The translations under genes and the position numbers were made by a program. DNA of 64,000 bases from Pardosa pseudoannulata. Taxonomy: Eukaryota > Arthropoda > Arachnida > Araneae > Lycosidae. This document shows, one piece after another, positions 49,073 through 60,347 of this stretch (the first letter of the stretch is position 1; the number at the start of each line of letters is the position of its first letter). Under the pieces are notes generated by a model. It saw nothing but the letters and a program-made list of their open reading frames with translations, had not been told where the DNA came from and searched no databases. The stretch covers positions 132,759,705-132,823,704 of the forward strand of contig CM063502.1 in the NCBI GenBank assembly GCA_032207245.1, in the 5' to 3' direction.

Positions 49073-51576
49073 TATCCCCCCCCCCAAAAAAAAAATGATA
49101 AAATCGTTTCGTCGAAGGGTGGCATTTTCACAGAACATAACATTACAATATACAAATTTTAATTATGAAAAGTATTTCAAAGAGTAACATAATTATAACA
49201 TTAGAGTATGAAAATTTAGGGAAGAAGAGTCACAAACTTTCTTGCCATTGTGTGAGAATTGGAGATATCAGAGCTACAGAGTCAGAAGCTTTGTCAGTAA
49301 TACATCGTAAGGTAATTCAATACAAAACTAATCCAAATTAGAAAACTTTCATTTACTCTATTCCTATGACTCTCCTGCATCATCACCAAAGTTAGCTAAA
49401 TAATCGATTTATAAACAATGAGTAGATAGCATGTAAGGAATGCAATAAGAAAATAAAATAATATACACAAATAAATATTCAACAAAAATCAACACAAATA
49501 AAGAAACTGTTACGAACATTTATCATTAAGCAATTAATTATATTTCAAGCAAAAGATTCAAACAAATTAACTTAAAATGTACGAGATTTTTTTTCTAGAA
49601 ATTCAACTTTACTAACATAATATTATTTTTTAGAGTAAATATATCTGTCCTCTGTGATGATCAACGCAAAACATAGTTAATAACCACGAGGGTGCTTACA
49701 CAAAACGACAAGTGGCACATCCCTCTGTGGGAGGTGACTATCTCTTTTGACGGGGTTTTTGACAGGGTTCTCCAACTTTATTAAAATGAAATCGGCTCTC
49801 TCCAAACATTGGACAAGATCAGTAGTAACCTGTAAGAAATCAGGGTAGTTCTAAACTGGCCAACTCTCATTTAAACTCATCAACATAAAATTAAACTACT
49901 GTCTTTAGAATAGATTAGATAATAATTTCTTCAAGCAAACCAGCATAAAAATATTCTTTAAATAATGAAAATTATTATGAAAAATTTAAACTGTAGTCCT
50001 CAATAAGAAAATTTAGCATTCATAAAATTATTTATCCTATAATAATTTTAAATTTCACAGTACAGTACACATAAGATATTTAATTTGAACTAACTAAAAA
50101 ATTTTAAACGTCCTTGCAAACACAAAGTAATATTAATTATTGAAACTCTTTAAAATTTATTTTCAAATTTCCTTAAATTCTATATCAGTGAACAACACTT
50201 TGAAATATTTGTTTGCTACTACCAAAGATCACAAGTATGCAGGTTGAGAGACTTCCACATTATGACTTCATACTTCGGAAATTAGAATGGGCTTGTCTCT
50301 AAGGTGATGGAGAGTTAATCCGTTCATGACCCAGAGGAGCTGAAATTCAAAAGTAAAGAAAGACTCTCAGCCATCCCTTGACATTGCAGAGTGTCTCTTC
50401 AGACTTTAACATTGATAAAAAAAATCTAACTCCACACTAAAAATTAAACTCTGTTTCTCTTCGAAACATTAATTGTTGATAAGTTTTCGCTACCCTGTAT
50501 TTAATTCACATTCAAAACTTATATTTAAAAACCTCATTTTCATCAAATCTCCAAAAATGTTATTGATAAAAATTACAGAGTTTGGTGGGGTAAAATTGGT
50601 AGAAAAAGCGTGATTTCTCATTCAGTACTGTTTTTCACTTAAAAAACTATAAACGACCAATTTTTTGCATGTATTCATGCAGTGGGTTCATTAACATTAT
50701 TGTTAAAATAGTTTTATAGATTTTCTTAAATTGCAAATTTATAAATTTTTATTTCTTTTTTATACCCATTTTACCTCAGACGTGGGGTAAAATGGATTGA
50801 TTAAACAACGCTATTAATTATACAAAATGTAATCAAAACTTTATTGTTTAGCTACAAACACATTTATATGTGATATAATTATAATTTATATTGGAAAACT
50901 GTAATGACCACGGTTATTAAGTTGAGCTACGTTCTGCTACATCAGAAAAGTCATCACTTCTCCGGCTTTAACTTGTATCCGCTTTCTTTTTCGCCTGGCA
51001 TTTTTTAAGGCTTTTTTTCCCTTACAAATACATAGGTAAAATTGTTGTAAGGATGGTCTTATATGGAGAAGAAATGGCAAAATTCGAAGTGGTTGAACAA
51101 GAAGTTTGCGTAGAAAGAGTTTCCATAGTAGCTGTTGAAGTCTATGCAACACTCTTTTCTGACTTCACCATCTTTTTCAGTTAACACTATTTTGTGTTTA
51201 ACAGCATTTTTCCTTCGCAGTGTCAAATAGCTGTTTCAGCAGGTTACAGAATGTCGCTTTGGACACTTTTTGAAGACGGTGTAACGGTATATTTAATTTA
51301 GAATTAATCCTTAACTGTAGATATTATTTTTGTAAATTATTATTTTGAGTTTCTAAAACTTTTCCTTTTGTATTTTGGCAACAGTAGTCAGTGTTGTTAA
51401 ATTTTTGAAAACTAAACTAGAGTACGGTTAGAGAGAGTGAAAATAAAACATATAACAAAGATATGAGCGTATTCTATTTTTTATCCAAGTATTTTTAACC
51501 GAGTTATATTATATCCTCTCCTGAAAAAGCTGAAAACCAACACTGGTGACCTGGGATTCGTTCGACTTCATTATTT
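49073..51576. other. AT-rich stretch left of the gypsy remnant; no gene called
   Basis: No supported coding region. A minus frame at 50937-51152 has a KNARRKRKR basic stretch but no recognisable domain. TGGGGTAAAATGG-like words recur at 50583 and 50779 and, inverted, at 50767 and 61480, suggesting decayed copies of one repeat. The last ~400 bp before 51577 should hold the gypsy 5' LTR and leader, but I cannot set their borders. Confidence 0.4.
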
Positions 51577-52048
51577 ATGATGACTACGGAAACCGATAGC
51601 ACTACGGCAATAGAAGCCGAAGCGAATATAGTGAGTATAAAAATACCACCCTTGGAGAGAAAAACTGGACATTTGGTTTTATCAAGTGGAAGCTCAGTTT
51701 CAAATAAATAAAATAACCACTGAAGAAACAAAATTTAACTATCTGATATCCCAGCTGGAACCAAGGTATGTTGAAACTATTTCTGACATTGTTAGAGACT
51801 CTAAGCCTAACAAATATTCTATGGCAAAAGACCGTTTTTTAAATACTTCCAAAGAAAGTGAAAACAAGCGAATTCAGCGCCTGGTTACTGGATTAGAATT
51901 AGGTGATTATAAACCCAGTCAATTGTTGCAGAAAATGCGCGGTCTCGCCACAGATGATTTTTCAGAGAATGTGCTGAAATCTTTGTGGCTAGATAAGATG
52001 CCAGATTTTATAAAAAATATTCTCCTTGTGTGCGAAGAAGATTTAAAC
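51577..52048 (+). pseudogene. Gypsy gag, first part
   Basis: ATG at 51577 (or 51580) opens a frame that shifts by one near 51650, in front of an Asp-Ile-Trp-Phe stretch, and then stays open to 52048. It has the features of arthropod gypsy gag: a VEAQF capsid start, FNYLISQLEP, and LLQKMR. The capsid coding stops exactly at the BEL LTR and resumes at 59238. Confidence 0.8.
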
Positions 52049-52300
52049 TGAAGAGGCTTGGTCGCTGGTTCTTAATTATGTAATGATTATCACAAAATTA
52101 AATGATGGACTGTAGCTCTTAAATTAAACTTTTATTCTCAGACAAATACTCAGTCCCCTTCTCGAAGCGAAGGGTCGAACACACTCTCAGTTTTTCACAC
52201 TCTATATTGCAAACATAAAAACACAACAATTCTTAATGTGGCGGTTTTACAGCAAGCTGCCAGAGTAATATTGGCGGTTTTTACAAAACAAAACTCAACA
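52049..52300 (-). repeat. BEL 3' LTR (252 bp)
   Basis: Nearly identical to 58973-59237 but 13 bp shorter, lacking a short GGCGCC-containing segment, with a handful of substitutions. TG...CA termini on the minus strand. Confidence 0.92.
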
Positions 52301-52613
52301 TTCTCCCCTCCATGTAACCCACACAAAGGGTTTCATACATAATATAAAAAAACACTTAAAATGAATATCTATTATAAAAATAATTCACTTGACTTATACA
52401 ATTAACAAACAAACAAAATACTTCAGAATAGTACAACTTAAAATTTTGAAAAGAAATACCCTTTTTCACAAAATACTCATTAAAAAATGCAGTTTCTAAC
52501 ACAAATCAATTATTTGTATTATATGTATATCAAAAATATTATCTTCAAATTTATACGTTTACTAATTTTTACCACTGATACATAATGGCATAATTCACTT
52601 TCGTAAATTACAT

Positions 52614-55600
52614 TTAGAGATCTCTTTTTAAAGGTAAAATACACAATTTTGAAATAGGTCTTTTATATACACCAGAATTCGTTTTTACATTGCAAACTCT
52701 GACTCTATTGTCTTTTCCGTAGTATACTTCTACAATTCGCCCGAGTATTCACTTTGATGTGGGGACATTGTCCTCCTTAATCAAGACCATTTCACCAATC
52801 ACTATGTTTTTTATCTTGTCTGTCCATTTGGAACGATTTTGCTAGTGACTTAAATATGTATTGCTCCATTTTTTCCAGATACGTCCAACATACTTTGAAG
52901 TTAACTGCAACAATTTTAATCTATTACCATTAATATCAATCAAGTTAGGCTCAATTATGGCGTTCAGAAGACGACCAATTAAAAAATGCCCAGGAGTTAA
53001 AACTTCCAAGTCTTCTACGTCGGCAGTTAAAGGTGTTAAAGGGCGCGAATTTAATATGCCCTCGATTTGAGTAGTTATAGTCAAAATTGTTCAAATGTTA
53101 ATCGAGCATTACCGACAATTCTTTTAGATGATACTTAAAAGACTTAACTCCCGCTTCCCAAAGCCCACCCAAATTTGGTGCTCTGGGTGGAAGGAATTTC
53201 CATTCAATGCCTTCCGAACTACAATAATCCTTTAAAATTTCATTTGGAGCATTTATTAATTTGAATAGTTTTTTCAACTCATTGTTAGCACCTGTAAAAT
53301 TAGTTGCATTGTCACTAAATAATTTAGCGCTTTCTCCTCTTCTAGTAAAGAAGCGTTTTAATGCGGCAATAAATGCCTCCCAAGTTAAATCTGTTACAAT
53401 TTCCAAATGGACAGCCTTTGTAACCATACAAACAAACACACATACATATACCTTTTGGAAGATTCCCTTCCTCTGATTCTTATATTTAATTAAGAAAGGT
53501 CCACAAAAATTAACACCTGTAGAGTTGAAGGTAAAGTCAGCATTGATTCTTTCCTTCAGAAGTTCACCCATTAACTGTTGGGCTGTTACTGGTTTGGCCT
53601 TAAAACAAGTTATACAATCTTTAACAATTCTTTTACAAGTGTTTCTACCATTTAATATCCAGAACTTATTTCTAATAGAATACAATAATAATTGAGGCCC
53701 ACAATGAAAATTGATTTTATGATAGTGGTTGATAATCAAGGGAGTAATTTTACATTTTGGAGACAAAATTAAAGGAAATTTTTTATTAAATTTTAAATTG
53801 GAATTTGTTAACCGGTCCCCAACCCTCAGAAGCCCTTTTTCATCAATAAAGGGATTGAGAGATCTTATATTACTTCCCCTGTCAACTTGACCCTATACCG
53901 TTAAATCCATAATTTCTTTGCTAAAATCTTGCCTTTGGCATTCACGAATAAGCACCTCCTCTGTAACCTGAAGTTCCTTTGACTTCAAGGAACCATAAAT
54001 CTTCTTTGTGGGATTTCTTGAATTGGAAATGAACCTGAAAACAAAGCTTAGTACATGTAATACCTTTAAGTAATTACCACAAGAATTAAGCAAATCAAAA
54101 ATAAACGAATTAAATGTCACAGTAAAACACTCGATAAAACTGTCCCTTGATTTCAGTTCACTGACAAAGTCATTTTGGTTATCGAAAGGAGAAGTAATAT
54201 TTCGTGTGGGATAGTCATCTCCCTTTAGAAACTCGGGTCCTTCGAACCAGATGTTGGCCTGGGCAAACTTGTCCGGATCCAGACCTCTGGACACAAGGTC
54301 GGCTGTTTTGATCAGTAGACACATGTCTCAGTAAAGTTATACCCCAATTCGGAGCTAGCTTGCAGCGACGGACAATTGCTGCACCACTTATGCAACTCCA
54401 TCCCTGCAGATTGAAGTGCGTACGTAAGTTGTCTCTTAATTTCGAGAGCTTCGCTCATTGTTTCTGCGCCAACAAGAGCGTCATCCATGTAAAAGTTTTC
54501 ACGTAAAATTGGTGCTGCTAAAGGATAGTTTTCACTTTCGTCATCAGAAAGTTGTTTTAGGGTTCTCATGGCAAGAAAAGGTGCACTCACTGTACCGTAT
54601 GTTACAGTGTTTAATTCGTAAGTTTAACAGGGTCATTTGCACTCTCTTTCCACAAAATGCGTTGTAGTGGCCTTTGAGTTTTATCTATTTCAATCATGCG
54701 ATACATTTTTTTAATGTCCGCAGTAAAGGCGTACCTATATTTACGAAAATTTAACATGTGATCATAAAGATCTTTTTGTATTACTACTCCATTTAATTGA
54801 ATCGTATTTAATGAATTACCTTTAGAGGTCTCAGTGGATGCGTTAAATACTACTCTTAATTTAGTAGACGTTTTATCTGGTCTATACACCCCGTGGTGTG
54901 ACATGGTATAAGTAATTTCATGTTCGTTTATCAATGTTACTTCCGTCATATGACCTAATTGTCCGTACTCGTCAATAAAATTTTTATATAATTTTAAGTA
55001 TTCCGCATCTTTTTCTAGTCGGTTCCACAAAGAATTTAACCTCTTAATCGCAATCGTTTTTGACTCGCCCAAAACACTCGGATCCTCATTAAGCGGCATT
55101 TGAACTACATACCTACGTCTACTTTTCTCTACTTCTTTCTTCTACTTTCTACATACCGTCTTCTTTTCTCTTATGCGTGCTCTTAAAATGGTCTTCGCAC
55201 ATTTGATTTTCTTTAGTTTTCAAATTATTTAATTCGGGTTCAACCTCCTCGATTTCCCAACATTTACGTAAAGTTTCATTTAAACTATCTTCACGAACCA
55301 ATCCGCAATGTAAATAGGTGTCATTTGTAGAAATTACTCTTCCCGAGGCAATGTACCCGAAAACACTATTTTGAAGAATTTGGAGGGTACAATTGTCCAG
55401 GTTTTAACAATTCGTAAAAAACAGGTGCTCCTAAAAGTAAATCCACCTCCCCTGGTTGGTTGAAAGAGTTATCAGCAAGTTGGATTTGTGGGAGTGGAAT
55501 ATTTATCGAATACGCAGGTATCCTATCTGTAATACGTTCAACCACCAAGAAGTCAAGATCTCGAATAAAAGTTCCCTTTTTATTGGCGATGGTTGCTGTT

Positions 55601-55818
55601 ACGCATCCCTGCAATGGTAATGAGACATTTCCTAAACAGGATACTCTAATATTTGTTTTATTTTTGTTAAGGACCAAAGCCTCTGCGCACTTTTGACTCA
55701 TGAAATGACTCATTGAACCATTATCTAACAAAATTCTTATTTCAACAAAATTGTTGGATCTATTCCTTATTAGCCCTTTGGCCGTACTCAAAAAAAACTG
55801 TAGAACGATTCTCGACAC
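52614..55818 (-). pseudogene. BEL/Pao pol: protease, reverse transcriptase, integrase; RNase H missing
   Basis: From 55818 leftwards: aspartic protease (LLDNGSMSHF, D-N-G type), linker, reverse transcriptase 55099-54312 with the catalytic FYMDD near 54510, then an abrupt jump to the ADLVSRG motif at ~54300 that normally follows RNase H. The RT thumb and RNase H, several hundred residues, are therefore deleted. Integrase 53766-53098 shows the zinc-binding H..C..C part (CKRIVKDCITC) and catalytic residues in FCGPF upstream D, FSDNATNF and GLWEAG. The C-terminal DUF5641-like part is 53084-52614, with a TGA replacing tryptophan. Frame breaks lie near 55130, 54600, 53830 and 53090. Confidence 0.88.
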
Positions 55819-57217
55819 TAGTTGCGCAATTTAACACATCCGAATTAATTTGTGTCTCGGGTACACGCCCAGGTACAAAAGTTTTAGAGAAAACATCTAA
55901 ACCTCTATTTTCCGTTGGGGAAAGGCCATTTCGACCTTCAAAAGGTCCAAAACCTGTATTTTCGATTTCTCCTTCAGCACTCAATAAATCCTTTTTTAGA
56001 AAATGAAGTGAATTGGGATGTCTTTTGCCACATTCTGTACAAGAAAATTTTGACTTGCAAGATTTAACACTATGTTTTCCAAAACAATTAAAACACAAAT
56101 TATTTCTTTCTACTATTTCCAGTCGTTCTGGAACAGATTTTTTCTTATAAAGTAAACATTGATATAAACTATGACCTTCATTTTTGCAAACAACAAATTT
56201 AAAATCTTTATTCGCGTTTGAATTAACACCAGAAAAAAAGAGATTTCATATTAACACCCCTTTGATTCGTACGAAAGCCTTTATAAGTATCGGTTTGAGG
56301 TTTTTGTTTTGATTCATAAAACACATCACAATTTTGTGCCATTTCTGTTGGCAACATCCACCCCTCACCTTGTTTAATGCTTATGTGCATAGCGGTTTCA
56401 CGATCTAAAGTAGAAAAAAGTTTATCCGAAATAATTAAAAGGTTTAACTCTTCTAATGTCTTAACATTTCTCATTTTCAAATATTAATCCCAGGAAGTAG
56501 TCAACCTAGCTGTAAATTGCGTATGGGACTCATTTACTTGTCTAAATGCTTTTCGAAAATTTTCTAAACACACTTGAGCAGTAGGCTCGAATTGCTTCAA
56601 AACAATTAGTTTTAATTTATCATAATCTGAAATTCCGTCTGTTTTAACATATGTTAATATGTTACTAGCACGTTCCCCTAACAAAATTAGCAAAATTTCA
56701 GCTTGGTACGATTTTGGAATACTTTTAGCATCGAATGCTCTTTCCAACGAAAGAAAAAAAATGGCTCCACCCATCTGGCCGGGTCGGAATTTTAACGGTT
56801 AAAACACGAACACTTTTAACAAACGAATCAGGCGACTCAATTTTCGCTTCTCCACCGCTACTAGAAAATGATTCTTTTTGTAATTCGGCCAATTTTAATT
56901 CTGCCTGAATTCTTTCCAATTTTAATTTTTCTAATGAGGAATTTTCGCGTTTTCTAATTTTGATTTTAAACGATAGAAGACAAAAAAGTAAGCAGGACAG
57001 TAGCTATTTTTCTTTCATTTGGGGGCCTAATGAGTGATTTCTAATGGGTTTTATAGCGGACTCTTTAACGTCTCTCAAAAACGATACTTTTTCTCCGCCG
57101 AGTTTGTGACGTCATCGTTCATGTCGACACCGAGCGCCTATGCTGTTTACATGTTAAAAGGCGACTTTTAAATTTGTTTTTGTGTAAAGTATCGCATATA
57201 ATAGAAATTTTTTTGTT

Positions 57218-57427
57218 ATGTCTGGCATTAAAAAATCATACTCTAAATATTGTATTGTGCCACTCTGTAAAAATACAACAACTAATTACAACGAGAAGAT
57301 ATTTTTCAGCGTCCCGAAAGACCCACATACACGTAAAATCTGGACAACTGCGATGAAAAGGGATGAGAAATTAAACCCCAAATTATCATATAAATCATCT
57401 TTATGGGTTTCTGAAGACCATTTCTCG
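57218..57427 (+). CDS. THAP zinc-finger exon, zinc-ligand Cys replaced by Ser
   Basis: ATG at 57218 opens MSGIKKSYSKYCIVPLCKN. The C-X4-C start, FSVPKD, invariant Trp in RKIWTTAM, and final SEDHF are the THAP (C2CH) DNA-binding fold, found in P-type and other transposases and host regulators. The third ligand, normally Cys in VCEDHF, is Ser (TCT), which should abolish zinc binding. A good donor GTAAGT follows at 57428, where THAP genes often have an intron; no matching second exon is in the window. It lies antisense within the BEL gag interval. Probably the decayed first exon of a transposon gene. Confidence 0.75.
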
Positions 57428-57974
57428 GTAAGTAAATGCTTGCTTTTGTTTAAATATTACTAATTTAGAACAATTAAAGTATATAAAAGTACATCTATAC
57501 CTTTAAAAGGATTATTAATTAACCACTGCTATTTAACTTTTAAAACTGCTAATTTTCGAGTATTATCACAGACTTCAGGTACAATAAATATTTTATAAAG
57601 CATATAAATATCGAAAAACATATAAATATCTAAAGCATATAATTATCTAATAAATAACTCGGAGGAGGGGAAGGTTATGTATTTTCAAGGTATAAATATT
57701 TTCTTCAGAGATGCATACTTTCTTGTGTATCAAATCAGAGTGATATTTTTCGATTAAATTGGTGACTAATTTGAAAAAAAGTATAATATTTTTAAAATAC
57801 TTAATAATGATATTACTTTAAAAATTAAATTTGAGAAATTTTATACGTTTTTTAATTTGACATTAATATTAAAGGCAATAAAATTGTATTACAATTTTAA
57901 AATGTATAAATAATTGAGTAAAGCCGTTTAAAGATTTTAAATTTCTTTTCATCATATTTAAAATATCTAAGAAT

Positions 57975-58044
57975 TGGTTTGGTTTTGGTTTGGTTTTGGA
58001 ATGCTACGGTCTACTTTTTGCAACACGAAGGCTAATGAGACCGG
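57975..58044 (-). repeat. SINE 3' fragment, reversed
   Basis: The complement reads GGTCTCATTAGCC, GTTGCAAAAAGTAGACCGTA and an AAACCAAACC tail, matching the end of the SINE at 26428. The head is absent. Confidence 0.75.
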
Positions 58045-58257
58045 TCTCACAATAAATACCTCCTCTAATTTTTATTTTAATATTACATCCGTCTCTATTT
58101 ATAAAAAAATTATGCTACTACAAATGTGTGTGTGTATGATATATGTATATTTATTTGACTTGTTTGTGTTTACAAACAAAAGAGCTGTGTTTAGCATGAA
58201 TAAAGTATTAATACATGTTAAGTAAAATTGGAAAAAAATATAAATGATTTTACATAC

Positions 58258-58391
58258 CTTTGGGTTTTAATTCCTCGTATTTCTGCTCCCATAAAATCCG
58301 GGTTTTTTGCCAAGAAAGAAAACATTAATATGCTGTCAATTTTCGAGAGGTTGTCTAATTGTCTTTTGGTAAATCCAGGTAGAAGAGACAT
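58258..58391 (-). CDS. Short spliced first exon starting MSLLPGFTKRQL
   Basis: ATG at 58391-58389 opens 44 codons plus two bases, then donor GTATGT at 58257-58252. The product starts MSLLPGFTKRQLDNLSKID and continues through NPDFMGAEIRGIK. From memory this resembles the N-terminus of a multicopy arthropod family whose longer members carry SWIM and YqaJ-like nuclease parts; I could not search it. It faces the THAP exon across ~830 bp. With no further exon in the window it is a fragment. Confidence 0.45.
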
Positions 58392-58972
58392 TTATGACAA
58401 ATTGAGATAACTAAGCTATCTAGATCGATAAAATAAACCTTCAGGTTTAAATAAAAATAAATTTTGATAGCTAGAAAATTTCAGGAACTTACAAAAACAA
58501 AATCGGAAAATAGTGCGCGCTTAAAAGCAATACAAAAATATTGACCTGCATGAACGATGACATCACAACCAATCACGGAGCGTTTTGATGTCACGTGATT
58601 TTCGCTTAACTTTAAAATTAATTTTTTAAATGATGGACCCAGTTTTTTACATTTTTGAGAACATTTTTGGAATCTACGAGTCTGAAATTATCAGAAAAAC
58701 ACTAAGTTGTTCGAATCCCCCAATGTGCAAATTCCTCATTGGATATTTGACGCCTCCTCGTTGCGTCTTTCCTCAATAATTTCGTTTATAATATCCGTAA
58801 TTGAAGACGGATTGTTTTTGTACTCCTCACTATTTGAAATTACGTTTCTTAATTCGGAAACTGTTGCAGTTTCCTCGAACTTCTCGCCAATTTCAGTACA
58901 AATCGAAACTTTAGAGTACTTCACACTACAAAATCACACTTCTAAAACACTCCGGCTCGGCGGACCACATCA

Positions 58973-59237
58973 TGAAGAGGCTTGGTCGCTGATTCTTAAT
59001 TAGGTAATGATTATCACAAAATTAAATGATGGACTGTAGCTCTTAAATTAAACTTTTATTCTCAGACGAATACTCAGTCGCCTTCTCAAAGCGAAGGATC
59101 GAACACACTCTCAGTTTTTCACACTCTATATTGCAAACATAAAAACACAACAATTCTTAATGTAGCGGTTTTACAGCAAGCTGCCAGAATTGGCGCCAAG
59201 CGTAATATTGGCGGTTTTTACAAAACAAAACTCAACA
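58973..59237 (-). repeat. BEL 5' LTR (265 bp)
   Basis: Pairs with 52049-52300. The 13-bp length difference and few substitutions point to an insertion that is not very recent but far from ancient. Confidence 0.92.
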
Positions 59238-59734
59238 TAGACAAATTAGCCTCAATGACTGACAAGATATTTGATATGAAATCTAAAAACAAAATTTGTG
59301 GTGTTTCGCCAAACGTAAATTCCAGTGATGTTTTACTTGCACGAATAGCTAACATTAGAACAAAAAATCGATGCTCTTCATATACAGGATTGCTCCAGAT
59401 CCAGATGTAGATATCAAAACCGAAATTCATCACGCAGTCGTAGCCGTACGAACAAACGATTTAATCCTAACGGAAAATTTTGTTTTTATCACTTCAAATT
59501 CGGAGATCGTTGTCGAGCCGAAAAGTGTTATTTACCGAGTGCTTGGGAAAAGAAGGCGGAAAAATCCATGACGCAGCAGGATTAGCGGCTACTACTGTTG
59601 CTGATATTGATGAGAGCCGTAAGTTTCGTTTATTTGTGAAGGATAAAAATACAGGACTACGGTTTTTAGTGGATTCTAGCGCGGATGTCAGTCTCATTCC
59701 GGCGACTCATTCTAAAACAAACGTGACTTTAAAT
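59238..59734 (+). pseudogene. Gypsy gag end and protease start
   Basis: Resumes the gag frame after the BEL element (LASMTDKIFDM), then CFYHFKFGDRC, the Cys/His stretch typical of arthropod gypsy gag ends. The protease follows at 59670 as FLVDSSADVSLIPA, where the usual D-S/T-G triad reads D-S-S, so the active-site glycine is lost. Frame breaks lie near 59350 and 59560. Confidence 0.78.
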
Positions 59735-60339
59735 CAGCGGTTCTTAACCTATGGGTCGCGACCCAAAATTGGGTCGCGAAGCATATTTCTTGGGACGCGC
59801 TGAGTCGAACCAAAAAATTTAGTAATACACCAAATAATAAGTAATACCAACACCTCCTAGAACAAGTTTAATCCTGAAATAGATATAAGGTGCTCCTTGA
59901 CAAGCATTCAACCGAGGTTTGAAGATCTTTCAAAATGTATTCAAGCATAAGGTTCTCATTAAAACTGTATGACTTGCATTTAAAATTTAAAAAACTTAAC
60001 ATATGTATCGATATTTCTTTTTTTTTTTAGGAATAAGTTAAAATGTCAATTATTTTCAAAAAGTTATAAATATATTTTAATTTGGTCAATAAAAATTATT
60101 AAAAACACTTGATTATTAATTAAATTTTCCTTGGATCGAAAAGTACTTTTGTTTATCTTTATTATTAAAAAAATAAATAAAAAATTTGAAAGTTAAAAAA
60201 AATCATCATCGTAGGATTGAAGATTTTTTAAAAATACGCTCTAAAATAAAGCAATGAAAAAGTTTTGAGTTTTTTTGGGTCGCGACATGAACATATTTCT
60301 CAAATTTGGGTTGCGGCTTAAAAAGGTTAAGAACCACTG
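59735..60339. mobile_element. hAT-type MITE (605 bp) with perfect 8-bp duplication
   Basis: Ends CAGCGGTTCTTAACC and GGTTAAGAACCACTG are inverted (14 of 15), with CTTTAAAT exactly repeated outside (59727-59734, 60340-60347). TGGGTCGCGACCCA palindromes follow the left end, and GGGTCGCGA recurs near the right. CAGNGGTTCTTAACC ends are well known for hAT MITEs. No ORF. Confidence 0.92.
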
Positions 60340-60347
60340 CTTTAAAT

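Larger units (their letters stand above)
57016..58725. mobile_element. Candidate internally deleted DNA transposon with two inward-facing first exons
   Basis: CATTTGGGGG (57016) and CCCCCAATG (58717-58725) are short inverted ends. Further in, GTTTGTGACGTCATCGTTCA (57102) is matched in inverse by 58549-58569, differing by one base and one length change. Each side then carries a first exon pointing inward: THAP on + at 57218 and another on - at 58391. The ~830 bp between their donors has only AT-rich DNA and a SINE scrap, as expected if the middle of a two-gene element was lost. No clean target duplication was found, so exact borders are open. Confidence 0.5.
55760..58924 (-). pseudogene. BEL/Pao gag, split by a ~1.7-kb insertion
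   Basis: Likely N-terminus 58924-58736 (acidic, coiled-coil-like, ending EERRNEEASNIQ). The central part resumes at ~56970 (Lys/Glu-rich helix LERIQAELKLAELQKES). The capsid-like region is 56774-56223, and a zinc-knuckle part from 56098 contains CFNCFGKHSVKSC (C-X2-C-X4-H-X4-C) and a second CTECGKRH finger. Several frameshifts separate these. The interval 56975-58735 does not read as gag and holds the THAP-containing segment. Joining the N-terminal piece to the rest is inference from position and composition. Confidence 0.7.
52049..59237 (-). mobile_element. BEL/Pao LTR retrotransposon inserted in gypsy gag
   Basis: LTRs at 52049-52300 and 58973-59237 begin TGTTGAG and end TCTTCA on the minus strand. 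The polypurine tract GGAGGGGAGAA abuts the 3' LTR (52301-52313). A primer-binding candidate starting TGGTCCGCC (58967 downwards) is five bases inside the 5' LTR. Order on minus: gag, protease, reverse transcriptase, integrase, as in BEL/Pao. Flanks TAAAC (left) and TAGAC (right) are a 5-bp target duplication with one change. Several frame breaks, a deletion in pol and a nested insertion in gag make it dead. Confidence 0.9.

Noticed and set aside
50937..51152. Possible C-terminus of a pogo/CENP-B-like transposase
   Set aside because: Only a basic KNARRKRKR stretch supports it; there is no helix-turn-helix or DDE motif nearby.
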